Origin: Nostoc sp. NIES-4103 | GTDB taxonomy: Bacteria; Cyanobacteriota; Cyanobacteriia; Cyanobacteriales; Nostocaceae | Reading direction: 5' to 3' | NCBI RefSeq assembly: GCF_002368335.1 | Contig: NZ_AP018288.1 | Coordinates: forward strand, 159,372 to 223,371 | Length of the DNA: 64,000 nucleotides | Part shown: piece by piece, positions 62,427 through 64,000 of the stretch | Layout: each line of letters starts with the position of its first letter | Position numbering within the stretch: the first letter of the stretch is position 1 | Translations under genes and position numbers: made by a program | The notes under the pieces: generated by a model | Database searches by the model: none | What the model was told of the DNA's origin: nothing | What the model saw: only the letters and a program-made list of their open reading frames with translations

Positions 62427-62639
62427 AAGTAGCTAATGATTTAGCTAAGACCATTAGCTATTATATCACTAATTTGAACATATACCAGGGGAATAGGTAC
62501 TGGGTGAAAAGTCTTTTTGTGTCTAGTAGCCTGTCAATATTTGCGTGGTGAACTACTAGGTTTTATCATCTGTTGATGTCCTAACCACCAAGGCTTGTGC
62601 TATGCTTTGCCATCACAGCAAATATGTGTGCTAGTTGCG

Positions 62640-62782
62640 TAAGTCCTGACAAAGTTGGGGAGAAATGGGCGCTTTGGGACTGGGTACTGGGACAATTTTG
62701 ATGGGGATTCAAACCCCAACCAAAACCAAATTGAGAAAAATATTCTTTCCCAGTCCCCAGTACCCAATCCCCAGTCGCCAAT
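62640..62782. repeat. STRR-type block with inverse halves
   Basis: GGGACTGGGTACTGGG (about 62677) faces CCCAGTCCCCAGTACCC (about 62750). It includes TTCTTTCCCAGTCCCCAGT, identical to part of the block at 6722-6936. Confidence 0.75.
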
Positions 62783-64000
62783 TCAATTGATGACTTCATG
62801 TTCCTCGGCAGAGTGGCGCGATCGCTGCTTAGGAAAACCATAGTGCAATGTATTCAAAATCCAGTTTTGGAAGTCATCAAAATAGGTAAATATCACTGGC
62901 ACAACTATCAATGTCAGCAAAGTGGAAGTTGTAAAACCCCCCATAATGGCAATTCCCATCGGTTGGCGGACTTCGGAACCTGTGCCAATACCTAATGCTA
63001 GGGGCAAAGTACCAGCAATTGTTGCTAAAGAAGTCATCATAATTGGGCGCAGACGTGACACACCAGCTTCTATCAAGGCATGACGCTGGGATTTTCCTTC
63101 TTGCATGTTGATAATTGTATAGTCCACCAAAAGAATGGAGTTTTTGGTGACAATCCCCAATAGCAAGACAATACCAATCAAAGCATAAATACCCAAAGGT
63201 TTTTGGGCAACCATTAACCCTACCAGTGCGCCGCCTAGACAAAATGGCAACGCCGCCATAATTGACACCGGATGCAGGAAGTTGTTATACAGCAGAACGA
63301 GAATTGCATATATACACATCACTGCTAGGGCCAGTGCGCCACCAAAGCGAGTGAAAATATCCTGCATAATTTTGGCACTACCAGAAGGTTGCTGTGCAAC
63401 TCCAGGCGGTAAGTTTTGCAGTGCAGGTAGGTTGTTAACTGCTTGTACTGCCTCACCCAAAGAAATACCTTGCAAGTTGGCTTCCACTGCAACTTGACGG
63501 GCACGATCATAACGATTGATGCTTGCGGGGCCACTGCCAAAACGAATATCTGCAACTGCTAAAAGAGGTATCAAGCTACCATTTTGGCTAGGAACTTGGA
63601 GATTTTTTAGGGTGTTGATATTTGTGCGGGCTTGGGGATCAATCTGGACACGAATGGGAATTTGCCGATCGCTTAAATTAAACTTAGCCAAATTTGCGTC
63701 ATTATCGCCAATGGTAGCAAGGGAAGCAGTACGAGCGATCGCACTCACTGTCACACCCAAATCTGCCGCCCGCTGGGGATTGGGGATAACTACTATCTCT
63801 GGTTTCACCAAACTAGCAGTAGAAGAAACTTCCACTAATCCAGATATGCCTCGCATTTGCTTTTCCAGGGCATCAGCGCTTTGGTATAATGCTTGGGGGT
63901 TTTCACTGCTGAGAACGATTGATAAACCTTTGCGACTATCCCCTGGACTTTGACTTTGGAAACTGATTCTAGCTCCTGGTATTTGTTCAAACAAGGGACG
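62783..64000 (-). CDS. RND-family efflux transporter permease (C-terminal part)
   Basis: At least 405 residues; the frame is open to the right edge of the window, so the N-terminal part (about 600 residues) is outside. AcrB/MexB-type features: second periplasmic porter loop (ADLGVTVSAIARTASLATIG), then helices with GIVTKNSILLVDYTI, RLRPIMMTSLATIAGTLPLA and EVRQPMGIAIMGG. It works in the inner membrane with an adaptor and outer-membrane channel to expel drugs or other hydrophobic compounds by proton antiport. Partners are not in the window. Confidence 0.9.
   Translation of the reverse strand, partial: RPLFEQIPGARISFQSQSPGDSRKGLSIVLSSENPQALYQSADALEKQMRGISGLVEVSSTASLVKPEIVVIPNPQRAADLGVTVSAIARTASLATIGDNDANLAKFNLSDRQIPIRVQIDPQARTNINTLKNLQVPSQNGSLIPLLAVADIRFGSGPASINRYDRARQVAVEANLQGISLGEAVQAVNNLPALQNLPPGVAQQPSGSAKIMQDIFTRFGGALALAVMCIYAILVLLYNNFLHPVSIMAALPFCLGGALVGLMVAQKPLGIYALIGIVLLLGIVTKNSILLVDYTIINMQEGKSQRHALIEAGVSRLRPIMMTSLATIAGTLPLALGIGTGSEVRQPMGIAIMGGFTTSTLLTLIVVPVIFTYFDDFQNWILNTLHYGFPKQRSRHSAEEHEVIN

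Overview
The window is chromosomal DNA from a filamentous cyanobacterium, most likely of the order Nostocales. The evidence is a D1 (psbA) gene, a full beta-carboxysome locus, the NDH-1 CO2-uptake genes, PEP-CTERM proteins, very frequent GCGATCGC (HIP1) octamers, and many heptameric short tandem repeats of the kind described in heterocyst-forming cyanobacteria. I place it by gene content only, since no database comparison was possible. The layout ccmO-N-M-L-K1-K2 divergent from ndhF-ndhD-cup matches, from memory, the Nostoc PCC 7120 arrangement.

Layout. 1-2 kb: a PEP-CTERM protein cut by the window edge and a cytochrome b561-like membrane protein. 2-9.5 kb: a minus-strand trio (dynamin-like GTPase, giant Hsp70/actin-like ATPase, unknown 362-residue protein). 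10.8-14 kb: a PAS-GAF histidine kinase and a second PEP-CTERM protein. 14.4-19.2 kb: a cobalt-resistance module, CoaR (MerR fused to a precorrin isomerase-like domain) and the CoaT efflux ATPase with a near-perfect palindromic operator, interrupted by two Uma2 genes. 19.4-23.1 kb: moeA, a HAD hydrolase and a type II NADH dehydrogenase-like flavoprotein. 23.4-34.9 kb: inorganic-carbon island, with a CmpR-like LysR regulator, ccmK2K1LMNO on the minus strand and ndhF4-ndhD4-cupB on the plus strand. 35.2-40.7 kb: psbA (Glu130 form of D1) among three Uma2 copies (one broken), a kinase remnant and a dead IS4-type element. 40.7-44 kb: a PIN-toxin remnant and a compact three-gene DUF262/DUF3696 operon that looks like a defence system. 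44-46 kb: a MetF-like protein and trpS. 46.5-55.2 kb: a B12-binding radical SAM protein, then a cobalamin riboswitch and cobG-cobH-cobI, a DUF6615-like gene, a HigBA pair, and a CbiG-CobJ fusion. 55.4-58 kb: a secreted CAP protein and two paralogues sharing an effector-associated domain, one carrying a CHAT protease and one a GUN4 domain. 58.3-64 kb: a flavoprotein, rubredoxin, an FkbM methyltransferase remnant, a small membrane protein, an SRPBCC protein, a DUF924 protein, tRNA-Gly(CCC) and the C-terminal part of an RND efflux pump.

How the parts fit. The carbon island encodes the carboxysome shell and core plus the CO2-hydrating NDH-1 complex that feeds it bicarbonate. The cob genes make the corrin ring and are governed by a B12 riboswitch, while CoaR/CoaT guard against excess cobalt with a sensor built from a precorrin isomerase fold; the window holds both the enzyme (CobH) and its regulator derivative. 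Three groups are candidates for poorly described systems: EAD1-CHAT/EAD1-GUN4, DUF262-DUF3696-unknown, and the dynamin/Hsp70-like trio.

Repeats are a second theme. G-rich then C-rich heptamer runs fill many spacers, hairpin and MITE-like elements recur, and repeat-derived blocks lie in frame inside a histidine kinase, coaT, cobG and cobJ.
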